48,537 nucleotides of DNA from Chloroflexota bacterium (GCA_023389575.1 JAEWEG010000092.1:1-48537), one strand, 5' to 3'. Shown: positions 32,392 through 40,788, counted from the stretch's first letter. The notes: generated from the letters alone by a model not told the origin. Translations and numbers: made by a program.

Positions 32392-34254
32392 GTGTCATCA
32401 GCGAGCTCTTCGGGACCATTTCGCGCGTTGTTCGATGGATTGAAGCGTGGAGACCTCACCCGGCGCCAGTTCGTCGAGCGGGCGACCGCGCTGGGCATGG
32501 CCGCCGGGGTGGCGGCGCACATCTCCAGCACCACCAGCGTGGCCCAGGAAGCCTCGCCCGAGGCGTCCTCCGGAGGAGTACGCGCGGACAGCGGCACCGA
32601 AGGCCAGGAGCGTGGCGCGGGCGGCGAACTGCGAATCCTGCAGTGGCAGGCCCCCAGCCACCTCAGCGCCCACCAGGCCACCGGCGACAAGGACGGCCTT
32701 GGCGCGTCGCTGGTATCCGAGCCGCTGATGTTCCGCGGCCCGGACGGCGAACTGATCGCGAACCTGGTCACCGAGGTGCCGACCGCCGCCAACGGGCTGC
32801 TGGCCGAGGACTTCACCAGCGTGACCTACAAGCTGCTGGAAGGCGTCACCTGGAGCGATGGCGAGCCGTTCACGGCCGCGGACGTGATCTTCACGATCGA
32901 CTGGATTCGTGACGAAGCCAACGGCGCGGTGTACGAGCAGCTCTACCGCTCGATCGACACCTATGAGGCGACCGACGACTACACGGTGACGATCACCTAC
33001 ACCGAGCCGAACCCGACCTGGAGCGATGGCTTCACTGGCTCCGGCTCCAGCGTGATCTACCCGAAGCACATCCTCGAAGAGGGCGGCGAGGACGCGATCA
33101 ACGCATTCAAGTCCACCCCAATCGGAACGGGTCCGTACGTGGTGGATTCGTTCGCGGTGAACGATGAAGTGCGGTACGTGATCAACGAAAACTACCGTGA
33201 GCCCAACAAGCCGTTCTTCTCCAGCGTGCTGATCAAGGGCGGTGGCGACGCGGCGTCGGCGGCGCGGGCCGTGATCCAGACCGGCGACTACGACTATGGC
33301 TGGAACATCGCCATCGAGCCCGAAATCGCCACGAGCCTGGAGAGCGATGGCTCGCCGGGCGTGTTCGTGGTGACGCCGGATATCGGCATCGAGCGAATCA
33401 ACATCAACTTCTCCGACCCGGACACCGAGGTCGACGGCCAGCGGTCGGAAATGAACACCCCGCACCCGGTGCTGAGCGACCTGGCCGTTCGGCAGGCGAT
33501 GAACCTGGCGATCAACCGCGAGCAGATCGCGAACTCGTTCTTCTTCGGTGGCGATCAGGAACCGCCGGTGGTGAACATCCTCTCCGGCATCCCCAGCATG
33601 GAATCGCCGAACAACGAGGTGGTCTACGATCCCGAGGCGGCCAAGCAGATCCTCGAGGACGCGGGCTGGGTGATGGACGGCGATGTCCGCAAGAAGGACG
33701 GCCTGGAACTGTCGCTGAACTACCACACGACGGTGAACCAGTTGCGCCAGAAGATCCAGGCGGTGGTGAAGAGCAACCTGGAAGAGGTTGGCTTCAAGAT
33801 CGAGTTGCTGCAGGTGGACGCCGCGGTGTTCTTCGATAGCGCCGCCGGCAACGACCAGAACAACACGCACTTCTACTACGACCTGAACATGTTCCAGTCG
33901 TCGGTTGGCGCGCCGCCGCCGGTCGCCTACATGGTGCGATGGTATGCCGGACCGGACGGCAACAACATCGCCCAGGCCTCGAACAGCTGGAGCGGCCGGA
34001 ACTTCCAGCGCTACAACAACCCGGACTACGACGCGCTGTACGAGGCCGCGCAGACCGAGAGCGACCCGGACAAGCAGAACGAGCTGTTCATCGGCATGAA
34101 CGACATCCTGTTCAACGATGCCGCCGTGCTGCCGCTGGTGCGGGTGGGCAACAAGATTGCCGTCTCGCGCACGCTGAACCAGGAAAACCTGGCGTCGAGC
34201 CCGTACGAGTTCGACTACTGGAACATCGCCAACTGGAACCGCATCGCCGAGTAA
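32392..34254 (+). CDS. Tat-exported ABC solute-binding protein, family 5 (paralog 4)
   Basis: A 620-aa SBP_bac_5 protein. Tat motif LTRRQF (R24-R25) and an EASPEASSGG spacer. Matches paralogs 1 and 2 in LRILQWQAPSHLSAH, FTSVTYKLLEGVTWSDGEPF, GTGPYVVDSFAVNDEVRYVI, INENYREPNKPFF, FKIELLQVDAAVFFDS and the C-terminal YWNIANWN. The start is GTG 32392, 6-9 bases after AAAGGAT; the frame is open further upstream but has no other ribosome site and an un-signal-like sequence. No lipobox, no permease or ATPase nearby. A T-rich terminator follows at 34295. Confidence 0.93.
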   Translation: MSSASSSGPFRALFDGLKRGDLTRRQFVERATALGMAAGVAAHISSTTSVAQEASPEASSGGVRADSGTEGQERGAGGELRILQWQAPSHLSAHQATGDKDGLGASLVSEPLMFRGPDGELIANLVTEVPTAANGLLAEDFTSVTYKLLEGVTWSDGEPFTAADVIFTIDWIRDEANGAVYEQLYRSIDTYEATDDYTVTITYTEPNPTWSDGFTGSGSSVIYPKHILEEGGEDAINAFKSTPIGTGPYVVDSFAVNDEVRYVINENYREPNKPFFSSVLIKGGGDAASAARAVIQTGDYDYGWNIAIEPEIATSLESDGSPGVFVVTPDIGIERININFSDPDTEVDGQRSEMNTPHPVLSDLAVRQAMNLAINREQIANSFFFGGDQEPPVVNILSGIPSMESPNNEVVYDPEAAKQILEDAGWVMDGDVRKKDGLELSLNYHTTVNQLRQKIQAVVKSNLEEVGFKIELLQVDAAVFFDSAAGNDQNNTHFYYDLNMFQSSVGAPPPVAYMVRWYAGPDGNNIAQASNSWSGRNFQRYNNPDYDALYEAAQTESDPDKQNELFIGMNDILFNDAAVLPLVRVGNKIAVSRTLNQENLASSPYEFDYWNIANWNRIAE

Positions 34255-34294
34255 GCCAGTTCGCGGATTTCGGTCCGCCAGGATGAGCATTCAG

Positions 34295-34326
34295 ACGGGG
34301 GAGTGGCGAACATGCCATTCCCCCGT
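34295..34326 (+). terminator. intrinsic terminator
   Basis: ACGGGGGA-G-TGGC pairs with GCCA-T-TCCCCCGT around GAACAT, followed by TTTCTCGTCTC. It closes the binding-protein region. Confidence 0.82.
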
Positions 34327-34402
34327 TTCTCGTCTCAATAACATCGATCCATCGTCGTGCTGGTTGCGGGCCACTGGTGAAAGCCCCATGTGAACACGTA
34401 CT

Positions 34403-34431
34403 TTGACGCCACGTAAAGTGTCGACTATCCT
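34403..34431 (+). promoter_or_regulatory. promoter of the diguanylate cyclase gene
   Basis: TTGACG (34403-34408), 17-base spacer, TATCCT (34426-34431). Transcription would start near 34438, giving a leader of about 185 bases before ATG 34624. Confidence 0.7.
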
Positions 34432-34460
34432 GCTCGCCCCCTGTATATCGCCAACCTGAA

Positions 34461-34472
34461 CGTCCGCGGACG
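34461..34472. repeat. 12-bp perfect palindrome in the diguanylate cyclase leader
   Basis: CGTCCGCGGACG lies about 24 bases inside the predicted transcript. It may be an operator or an RNA hairpin. The rest of the leader (to 34623) shows no known riboswitch pattern. Confidence 0.5.
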
Positions 34473-34623
34473 ACCCAAATCCGTCTCACCGGACCAGTCA
34501 TACGCCGTGGCGCTGAATGGGCTATTGCGGTGGGAGTCCGCGCCGCCCAATACTGGAGTCATCACAGAAATGGGTGGAACCGCATCGCGCTGGGGCGAGT
34601 GCGGGAATCCGTGAGGTATGGGT

Positions 34624-36114
34624 ATGTCCGCCAATCGCCAGGACGTGGCCGAAGGGGGACGCCCCTTGCTCGATAGCCGGACGGCGCTGCTGGTCGGCGT
34701 GATTGCGTTCGCCACGGCACTGCTGGGAATCGCCTTCCGGATGGACGAGGCCGTGGCCAGTTTCTGGCCCGCGAACGCCGTGCTACTGGGAATGTTCCTC
34801 CGCTGGCCGAAAACCGCCAGGCTCCTCTCGTGGCCCGCGGCGCTGGCGGGCATGGTGCTGGCGGACCTGGCCGTGGGAACGAACCTGGATGTCGCCCTGG
34901 GGCTTGCGGTGGCGAATGTCGCGGGCATGGCCGTGGGATACCGGCTGCTGATGAGCGTGCCTCCGGAATACCGGCGACTCCAGCACCGGATGTCGTTGCT
35001 CGTGTTGGCCGCCAGCCTGGCGGTGGCGGCACTGGTCGCCACGGCCGCCGGCGGCTGGCTGGCGCCGGAACTCGTCGACGAAGGCGCACGATGGACGAAC
35101 CTGGGAATCTGGCTGGTCACCCGGTTCGCCAACTACATCCTGCTTGTTCCATCCATCCTCCTGGTCACCTGGCCCACCGCCGACCAGCGTCGAGCCTGGC
35201 TCCACGCGGATGACCGACGGCACATGGTCAAGCGCCTGCTTCCGGCGCTGGCCGTGCTCGCCTCGATGACGATCATCTTCGGGCTCGATGGCCATGGCGC
35301 CTTCGCGGTGCCAATCCTGGCCCTGGCCTGGTGCGCCCTGGAGTACGGCATGACTGGCACCGCCCTGGCCACCGTCGGAATCGGGTTGGCGGCGATGCTT
35401 GGGCAGCAGGCCGGATGGCTGTCTGGAAGCATCAGCAATTCGGCCACCGATGAACTGGTATCGGTGAGGCTGGGAGCGGCCATGCTGTCGCTGGGCGCCC
35501 TGACCCTGGCCCGGACCGACGAGGACCGGCGCATGCTGATCGAGCGGCTACAGGCCATCGCCGACCGCGACTCGCTGACCGAGGTCTACAACCGGCGGGC
35601 CTTCGAGGCACGGTTCAAAGAGGCGATGATGCGCACCGCGATCGAGATCAGGACCCTCGTGCTCTGCGTGATCGATCTCGACAACTTCAAGGAACTCAAC
35701 GACGCCCATGGACATACCGCGGGCGACGAGGCGCTCAAGGTGCTGGCTCGGATGCTGGAGGAGTCGATGCCCCCCACGGCCTGCGTCGGCAGGATTGGCG
35801 GCGACGAACTCGCGGCCCTGCTCATGAACGAGTCGGAGGAATCGGCCCGGTCGACGCTCGTCGCGGTCAGGGACGCCTACCAGCGCCACACGGGCGAGCT
35901 CATGCCGGGTGGAAGCAGTTTCAGCTTCGGCCTGACCGTGTGGGAAGGTGATCGGTCGGCCACGTTCGGCACATTGTTCCGGGCCGCGGACGAGGCGTTG
36001 TACACGGCGAAACGCGGCCGTGGCCTGGTGAGCAATGTTGACCGCAATCCCGTGGACACCCTGGACGCCATTCTCCTGCCCGGGTTCGACATCGCGGAAG
36101 GCAAGGCGACCTGA
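34624..36114 (+). CDS. MASE1-like membrane diguanylate cyclase (GGDEF)
   Basis: A 496-aa enzyme expected to make cyclic di-GMP from two GTP. The first ~300 residues form eight or so membrane helices of the MASE1 sensor type (FWPANAVLLGMFLRW is typical). The C-terminal GGDEF domain starts at DRDSLTEVYNRRAF and contains VIDLDNFKELNDAHGHTAGD and RIGGDELAAL (GGDEL at ~392-396). GGDEL is a tolerated variant of GGDEF. The inhibitory RxxD site is absent before the motif, so product feedback is unlikely. ATG 34624 is preferred over 34618 because GAGG is 8 bases ahead of it. The gene is convergent with 36130. Confidence 0.92.
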   Translation: MSANRQDVAEGGRPLLDSRTALLVGVIAFATALLGIAFRMDEAVASFWPANAVLLGMFLRWPKTARLLSWPAALAGMVLADLAVGTNLDVALGLAVANVAGMAVGYRLLMSVPPEYRRLQHRMSLLVLAASLAVAALVATAAGGWLAPELVDEGARWTNLGIWLVTRFANYILLVPSILLVTWPTADQRRAWLHADDRRHMVKRLLPALAVLASMTIIFGLDGHGAFAVPILALAWCALEYGMTGTALATVGIGLAAMLGQQAGWLSGSISNSATDELVSVRLGAAMLSLGALTLARTDEDRRMLIERLQAIADRDSLTEVYNRRAFEARFKEAMMRTAIEIRTLVLCVIDLDNFKELNDAHGHTAGDEALKVLARMLEESMPPTACVGRIGGDELAALLMNESEESARSTLVAVRDAYQRHTGELMPGGSSFSFGLTVWEGDRSATFGTLFRAADEALYTAKRGRGLVSNVDRNPVDTLDAILLPGFDIAEGKAT

Positions 36115-36129
36115 CCGGGTTCGGTCTGG

Positions 36130-36489
36130 TCAGGATTCGTCGGCGATACCCACGGCAACGACCCAGGAGAGGAACGTCAGCAGGCCCGAGCCGACGATGG
36201 CCACCGCGATCCGGACGAGGTCCCAGAAGTTGCCGCCCTGCAGCACGGCGACGAAGGAATTGGCCTGGAACTCGGTTGTCAGGCCAAGGACCTGGATCAG
36301 GATCCAGAGCCAGAACCCGTAGGCGGATAGCGTCGCGAGAATGATGACGCCGGCCGCCGTGAGCACGGTGGGCTTGGGCAGCGACGGCGCTGGCTCCCAT
36401 GGCGCGTCGTCGCTGGTGCTGCCATCCGTGATGGGTTCGGCGGACCTGGCGCGACCCGGATCAAACTGGCGAACCTTGTCGTCTCCCAC
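36130..36489 (-). CDS. two-helix membrane protein of unknown function
   Basis: A 119-aa protein: an acidic, Pro-rich cytoplasmic N terminus (~45 residues) followed by two membrane helices (TVLTAAGVIILATLSAYGFW and LVRIAVAIVGSGLLTFLSWV). The start is GTG 36489 with AAGGA 8 bases ahead. An ATG at 36496 is in another frame. It resembles DUF4282-type small membrane proteins in layout only. It faces the diguanylate cyclase gene tail-to-tail with 15 bases between them. Function unknown. Confidence 0.65.
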   Translation of the reverse strand: MGDDKVRQFDPGRARSAEPITDGSTSDDAPWEPAPSLPKPTVLTAAGVIILATLSAYGFWLWILIQVLGLTTEFQANSFVAVLQGGNFWDLVRIAVAIVGSGLLTFLSWVVAVGIADES

Positions 36490-36693
36490 GGGTCATGTCC
36501 TTCGCGAAGCGCCACACACCGGGTCATGGAAATGCAGACACAGTTTACCAACGATCGCGATCGCGACCACGCCGAAAGACCGTCGCACGCGAAGCGAGAC
36601 GGTTGGTGTCGATCTGCTGATGGGGGTGGTTGAAGCGAGGAACGGAATGCGATCGAGAGGATCGCTCCCCGGATCGATTGCCGAGTGGCGTGC

Positions 36694-36783
36694 CTATAGC
36701 ACGCCGCCAACGAGGATGCCAACCACGGCGGCGATCACCACGCCGAGCAATCCTGCCTGCCAGTTCGAAAGGCGTCCAATCAT
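36694..36783 (-). CDS. possible 29-aa membrane peptide
   Basis: ATG 36783 opens a 29-residue frame, MIGRLSNWQAGLLGVVIAAV followed by VGILVGGVL, ending at TAG 36694. It is a single hydrophobic helix with small-residue packing motifs and a short polar start, a plausible small membrane protein. The ribosome site is weak. The stop lies within a GGCGTGC/GCACGCC hairpin (36687-36705) that could be its terminator. No homolog known to me; could be chance. Confidence 0.35.
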   Translation of the reverse strand: MIGRLSNWQAGLLGVVIAAVVGILVGGVL

Positions 36784-37107
36784 GTCTGTGTCTCAACTCT
36801 CTCTTAGGTCGTGGCGAAGCGCTCCCCAGCCATTTCGCCTAAAGCATTCCAATCATGCTCCGCCGGTGGGATCATGGGTATAGCCCATCGGTACTACGCA
36901 TTTTCCGCGAACGTACGTCGTCTTTCACCCATTTTCCATGCTCTCGTGCGTATGTCGGAGCCGGTCGGAGCCGGTGGAAGATGACGGGGCCCAGGACCCC
37001 CTGGAGTGCATCTCGGCCGCGAATCACCTGGGGTGGATGGATCAACCGTCAATCTCAGGATCGGCGGGAACGGGTAATGGCCGCGCTTGTACCGCGTGGG
37101 CATTGAC
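36784..37107. other. intergenic region
   Basis: No gene seen. Contains a small dyad ATGGG-TATAG-CCCAT at 36874-36888 and a tandem 10-base duplication TCGGAGCCGG near 36955. Nothing else is recognisable. Confidence 0.35.
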
Positions 37108-37142
37108 AAACGCGGGGGAGGCACTCAGCCTCTCCCGCGTTT
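37108..37142 (-). terminator. intrinsic terminator of the GlsB-like gene
   Basis: A 15-bp stem with one mismatch (arms 37108-37122 and 37128-37142, loop ACTCA). On the minus strand the stem ends in GCGTTTGTC, a short U-tract. Confidence 0.78.
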
Positions 37143-37183
37143 CGTCGTCTCGTTCAGTTAGGTTGAGCTCGGGCGTCTCCGGG

Positions 37184-37432
37184 TCAGGAGGCGCGGCCGA
37201 AGAGCTTGCCCTTGATCAGGACGAGGACGGTCGCCACGATCGCGGCCACCACGATGCTGATGATCAGTCCGCTGTCGTCGGAGATGGAGATATCCACCAG
37301 CCAACCAGCGACGATGCCGCCCACCAGACCCAGGATGAGGTTCCCGATCAGGCCGCGCTCGGTGTCGGTGAGCTTGCCAGCGATCCAGCCCGCCGCGAGT
37401 CCAACGATGATCCAGCCGAAGAACCCGCCCAT
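37184..37432 (-). CDS. GlsB/YeaQ/YmgE-family stress response membrane protein
   Basis: An 82-aa three-helix membrane protein (transglycosylase-associated family). The family starts MGGFFGWIIVGLAAGWIAGK and continues with GLIGNLILGLVGGIVAGWL and IISIVVAAIVATVLVLIKGK; all are present. These small Gly-rich proteins are induced by cell-envelope or general stress in many bacteria. ATG 37432 has a strong AAGGAGGGG at 6 bases; the in-frame ATG upstream lacks one. Monocistronic, with its own terminator. Confidence 0.93.
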   Translation of the reverse strand: MGGFFGWIIVGLAAGWIAGKLTDTERGLIGNLILGLVGGIVAGWLVDISISDDSGLIISIVVAAIVATVLVLIKGKLFGRAS

Positions 37433-37542
37433 GTTCCCCTCCTTTATATCGACCGCTCGCGCGGCCAATACCCGTGTGCAGGGCTGGATGGTAGCACAAC
37501 CAGTCCATATCCCGGGCCATGGGCGCGCCCGCGCGAGGTCGC

Positions 37543-38442
37543 CTACTCAGCCGGTGGCGACGTGCGCAGCTCCTTGTTGATCTTGAGTGCCTTCGCCCCG
37601 AAGGCATGCACGTGGGCCTGTTCTCGGAGTTTCGGAAGCGCCTTCTGGTACGGCGTCTTCTTCACCGCGCCACGCACGATGCCGTTCGTCGCCAGCGCCA
37701 GCAGCCCGCGTTGCGCCGGTCCCCACCAGTAGCCGTAGAGCTGCCGCATCTCCGGCGGAAGGAGATCGACCGCCGCCAGGCTCATCAGGCGACCAACTCC
37801 CTCGCTGACCGAACGCGGCATGCCACGCGGCACCATGATCGCCCGGATTCTCCCGGCCTCGGTGGTGTAGGCCAGCTTCGGGATCATGCCTTCAATATAG
37901 GCTTCGAGATCCGCCATGGTGCCAGGCACGCTCTCCGGGTCCAGGCCCACCAGGCGAGCGGCCTCCCGCTGCTCGAGAATGAACTGGTCCTTCTCGGCCG
38001 CCGTGAACTCGGGTCCCCAACGGTCGCAGGCGCGCAGCATGGCCCAGGGAATGGTGCAGTGCACCCAGGTCAGCAAATCGGGCTCGTTGGCGTCGTACTC
38101 CTCGCCGGTGTTGACGTCGATCGCCTTCATCCGGGAGTGCAATCGCCGGAGCGTCTCGCCCGCCGCCTCGGCCGATTTGGTGTCGCCGTAGGTGGTGGTG
38201 GCTCCGTATTGGGCGGTCAGCCGGGCCCGCAATTCGGGATTGCGTTCGAAGGTGGACGCCTGGCCGATCAGGCGCACCACGCGGGGGTGCAGCATCTGGG
38301 CCAATACGGCGGTGGCGGTTCCAATGGAGGAGGAGGGGGCGGCCATCACGCGCCAGGTCACGCTTTGCGGCCCGAACAGGCCATCGTCTTCCGGCGAAGC
38401 CAGTTCCTTGTCGAGCGCAATCGGTCTTGTCGCGGGGGTCAT
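37543..38442 (-). CDS. DUF2236 / MpaB-family oxygenase
   Basis: A 299-aa heme-dependent-oxygenase-like protein (ER-bound oxygenase MpaB / rubber oxygenase Lcp domain). Blocks: VTWRVMAAPSSSIGTATAVL, AQMLHPRVVRLIGQAS (conserved His), TYGDTKSAEAAGETLRRLH, DLLTWVHCTIPWAMLRACDR with a further His, and the late LPPEMRQLYGYWWGPAQR. No signal peptide, so cytoplasmic. Length is typical of bacterial DUF2236 proteins. ATG 38442 has AAGGAGG at 5 bases. The substrate is unknown. Confidence 0.88.
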   Translation of the reverse strand: MTPATRPIALDKELASPEDDGLFGPQSVTWRVMAAPSSSIGTATAVLAQMLHPRVVRLIGQASTFERNPELRARLTAQYGATTTYGDTKSAEAAGETLRRLHSRMKAIDVNTGEEYDANEPDLLTWVHCTIPWAMLRACDRWGPEFTAAEKDQFILEQREAARLVGLDPESVPGTMADLEAYIEGMIPKLAYTTEAGRIRAIMVPRGMPRSVSEGVGRLMSLAAVDLLPPEMRQLYGYWWGPAQRGLLALATNGIVRGAVKKTPYQKALPKLREQAHVHAFGAKALKINKELRTSPPAE

Positions 38443-38957
38443 CGTTCCTCCTTATGAAGCGCATGGGCATTTGAGGCGCGCCTCGCCCAGACGCCAGCTA
38501 TATGCGTGGTTGGGTCCCAATCCGAAAGCCTACCCCGCGTGGAGGACCCTGTAAACCCGAGGCTGGCCCTCAGGCGACCCGGGCCTGTCAACCGGCGGCG
38601 CGGCAGCGTGCCCGAGTTTCGTGGTCCTGGGTCCATCGGGGCGGTCGCGCGTCCAGATTGTCCGTGGTGACGGGCAAGCCGGAGGGGGATGAACGTAAAG
38701 GCCCGGCCGTCCCACGCCCTTGGCAGGTATACGTGGAATGACCGGGCCCGATTGTCCAGGTCCGGCAGGGGGAAGAACATGAAAGAACCCCTCCCGTATC
38801 TGAACCAACAGAGCGTACAGACAGGACCTCGGAAACGCAATTACACGCCATTCATTCTGTAGTTCCTGACGTCTCTCAACACGTGGCTAACGATCGATTT
38901 CGACCTGTCCGTCGCCCAACGCGGGATCGCCCAAACTGGCTTCAATGGCGCGGGGAA
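38443..38957. other. intergenic region between DUF2236 gene and the SOS-box gene
   Basis: About 500 bases. Frames are open on both strands but none combines a ribosome site with a credible protein. GGCCCGG (38700-38706) can pair with CCGGGCC (38742-38748) across a 35-base loop. Nothing else stands out. Confidence 0.35.
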
Positions 38958-38987
38958 TCGACAGAATACGAACACATGTTCTATACT
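38958..38987 (+). promoter_or_regulatory. promoter with embedded SOS box
   Basis: TCGACA (38958-38963), 18-base spacer, TATACT (38982-38987). The spacer ends with CGAACACATGTTCT (38969-38982), which fits the Gram-positive LexA/DinR consensus CGAACRNRYGTTYC at nearly every position and would block RNA polymerase when bound. Confidence 0.68.
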
Positions 38988-39042
38988 GGATGGAAGGAAC
39001 ATCGGGCCAGATACGGCCCCTGAACACCAGAAGGACTGCCTC

Positions 39043-39402
39043 ATGAACCAACCACAATGCCCCGAATGGTGGCCCTTGCCCGACGGTCGCCCGGTGGGCC
39101 AGAAGCGCGCGGCCGAGCTCGCCGCCTTCGTTCGCGAACACGCCACGCCGGTGATCGAGATCGCCCGCTCCTATCTTTCCCAGCGACACCCGGGACAGGA
39201 TATCCGGGTCCGGGCCTCCCAGCCCGCGTCGCTCGCCAAGCAGGCCCTGGCCCGCAACATGACGGGGATCCCGGTGGGAACCGTCAGCACCGGCAAGGGC
39301 GCTACCGGCCACACGATCCGGATCGCGCTCGACCGCGACGGGCACATCACGGCCAACCTGTCCAAGCCAACCGAACCGGTAATGCGGTCGGTGAGCATGT
39401 AG
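39043..39402 (+). CDS. 119-aa protein of unknown function, putative SOS gene
   Basis: I do not recognise this family. It is a soluble protein with an N-terminal CPEWWPLPDGRPVGQKRAAE, a helical segment AFVREHATPVIEIARSYLSQ, a basic beta-rich part RVRASQPASLAKQALARNMT and a Gly/Thr loop (VSTGKGATGHTIRIALDRDG), ending NLSKPTEPVMRSVSM. It is basic overall in the middle, compatible with nucleic-acid binding, but no motif proves it. ATG 39043 has AGAAGGA ahead at 8 bases. It is monocistronic: an SOS-box promoter lies upstream and a perfect terminator downstream. DNA-damage induction is inferred from the operator only. Confidence 0.75.
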   Translation: MNQPQCPEWWPLPDGRPVGQKRAAELAAFVREHATPVIEIARSYLSQRHPGQDIRVRASQPASLAKQALARNMTGIPVGTVSTGKGATGHTIRIALDRDGHITANLSKPTEPVMRSVSM

Positions 39403-39430
39403 CGCCACCGGCCCAGCCCAACGCAATCTC

Positions 39431-39460
39431 CCAGCGGCGACGCCAATGCGTCGCCGCTGG
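39431..39460 (+). terminator. intrinsic terminator of the SOS-box gene
   Basis: Perfect 13-bp stem (CCAGCGGCGACGC / GCGTCGCCGCTGG) with a CAAT loop, followed by CCGTTTCC. Confidence 0.82.
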
Positions 39461-39503
39461 CCGTTTCCGAAGCCTCGCACGACCTCCGCCGGCCCGGCGG
39501 ATA

Positions 39504-39531
39504 TTGACGTCCGCCGCTGGTCGGCTACGGT
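39504..39531 (+). promoter_or_regulatory. promoter candidate of the Gfo/Idh/MocA gene
   Basis: TTGACG (39504-39509), 16-base spacer, TACGGT (39526-39531); a TACAGT five bases further on is an alternative -10. About 60 bases before ATG 39595. Confidence 0.5.
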
Positions 39532-39594
39532 ACAGTCCTGCACGACCGCGCCACGCGCGGATTGACGTACCGCTCGACGAACAGGGGTTGCTCG

Positions 39595-40737
39595 ATGTCT
39601 GATACCTCCACCCAGGGCCCAATCCGGCTCGGCCTGATCGGAACCGGCCTGGCCACCGAATATCTCCACTGGCCAGCCTTCCGCCAGCTTCCAGACCTCT
39701 TCCAGGTGGTCGCCTTCGCCAATCACACCCGTCCCAAGGCCGAACACTTCGCCAGTTACGCCGGGGCATCGATGGACGACTACGTGGCCGACTATCATGA
39801 CCTCCTGGCCCGGCCCGATGTCGAGGCGGTGCTGATCTCGCTGCCGATTCCGCTCAACTACCCCGTGACGAAGGCCGCGCTGGAAGCCGGGAAGCACGTG
39901 ATCTGCGAGAAACCGACCGGCGCCAACGAGCAGGAGGCGCGGGCCTTCATCGAACTGGAGAAGCAGTATCCGGATCAGGTGGTGCTGATCACCGAGAACT
40001 GCTTCTATCGCGACGATGCCCGCCTTGCCCGTTCCCTGATCGACGATGGCGCCATCGGTCGCCTGCACCTGCTGTCGTGGCGCACCGTCTCCCAGTTGGT
40101 GCCGAAGGAGCGCACCTTCTCCAGCACCCCGTGGCGGCACGACCCCGGCTACGTGGGCGGGCCGCACATCGACGCCGGCGTGCATCACACGGCCATCATC
40201 CGTCTGCTGGCGGGCGACGCCGAGCGCGTCTACGGGGAAATCCAGGACGCCAACAGCACCCACGGCGGCCCGTCCGACCTGGTTATGAGCATCCGGTTCG
40301 TCAGCGGCGCCATCGGCAACTACACCGCCGGGTATCCGGAGCTGGCCGTGCCAACCGATGGAAACTCCCTGCGAATCTATGGCACCGAAGGAGTGATCAC
40401 CCTTGGCCACCGCCAGTTCACGCTGGACCGCCCCGGCGAAGGCGCCGTCGATTACAGCACTGGCCAGACCGATGGCGGCCACCTCAACGCCTTCATCAAC
40501 TTCGGGGAGGCGGTGCGGAGTGGCGCGACCGTGGTTGGCACCGTGACCCAGACCTGGCGGAACATGCAGCTCGTCCTCGATGCGTTCAAGGCCGCCGATC
40601 TGGGCCAGGCCGTGTCGCTCGATCCGTTCCCCGACCAGCTCACCGCGAAGGGCATCGACCTGTGGCGGCCGATCCGCACCGACCCGGTGTTCGACGACGC
40701 CTCGTACGTGACGAAGACCACCGCCGAGGGGAACTAG
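39595..40737 (+). CDS. Gfo/Idh/MocA-family oxidoreductase
   Basis: A 380-aa NAD(P)-dependent dehydrogenase acting on sugars, inositols or related hydroxy compounds. N-terminal Rossmann fold LGLIGTGLATEYLHWPAF; the EKPTGANEQEA motif with the catalytic Lys; and the C-terminal domain motif GPHIDAGVHHTAIIRLLAG (Asp and His of the active site). LRIYGTEGVITLGH and the AVRSGATVVGT region are also typical. ATG 39595 has AGGGG 8 bases ahead. It stands as a single unit with promoter and terminator. Exact substrate not evident; no sugar transport or isomerase genes adjoin it. Confidence 0.92.
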   Translation: MSDTSTQGPIRLGLIGTGLATEYLHWPAFRQLPDLFQVVAFANHTRPKAEHFASYAGASMDDYVADYHDLLARPDVEAVLISLPIPLNYPVTKAALEAGKHVICEKPTGANEQEARAFIELEKQYPDQVVLITENCFYRDDARLARSLIDDGAIGRLHLLSWRTVSQLVPKERTFSSTPWRHDPGYVGGPHIDAGVHHTAIIRLLAGDAERVYGEIQDANSTHGGPSDLVMSIRFVSGAIGNYTAGYPELAVPTDGNSLRIYGTEGVITLGHRQFTLDRPGEGAVDYSTGQTDGGHLNAFINFGEAVRSGATVVGTVTQTWRNMQLVLDAFKAADLGQAVSLDPFPDQLTAKGIDLWRPIRTDPVFDDASYVTKTTAEGN

Positions 40738-40750
40738 ACCCCGGCGAATC

Positions 40751-40788
40751 GAAGGAGGGCGAGGCCGCCAATGGCCCCGCCCTCCTTC
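40751..40788 (+). terminator. intrinsic terminator of the Gfo/Idh/MocA gene
   Basis: A 16-bp stem with one mismatch (40751-40766 and 40773-40788, loop GCCAAT), followed by TTGTTAAGC. Confidence 0.85.

Noticed and set aside
32398..34290. Long minus-strand frame (about 630 codons) opposite binding protein 4
   Set aside because: Same reason: repetitive His/Val/Arg shadow of a real gene.
34438..34623. Cyclic di-GMP riboswitch in the leader of the diguanylate cyclase
   Set aside because: I could not find the conserved core or tetraloop-receptor pattern of either known c-di-GMP riboswitch class.
36130..36496. ATG at 36496 as the start of the small membrane protein
   Set aside because: It is in a different frame; GTG 36489 with AAGGA upstream reads into the two-helix protein.
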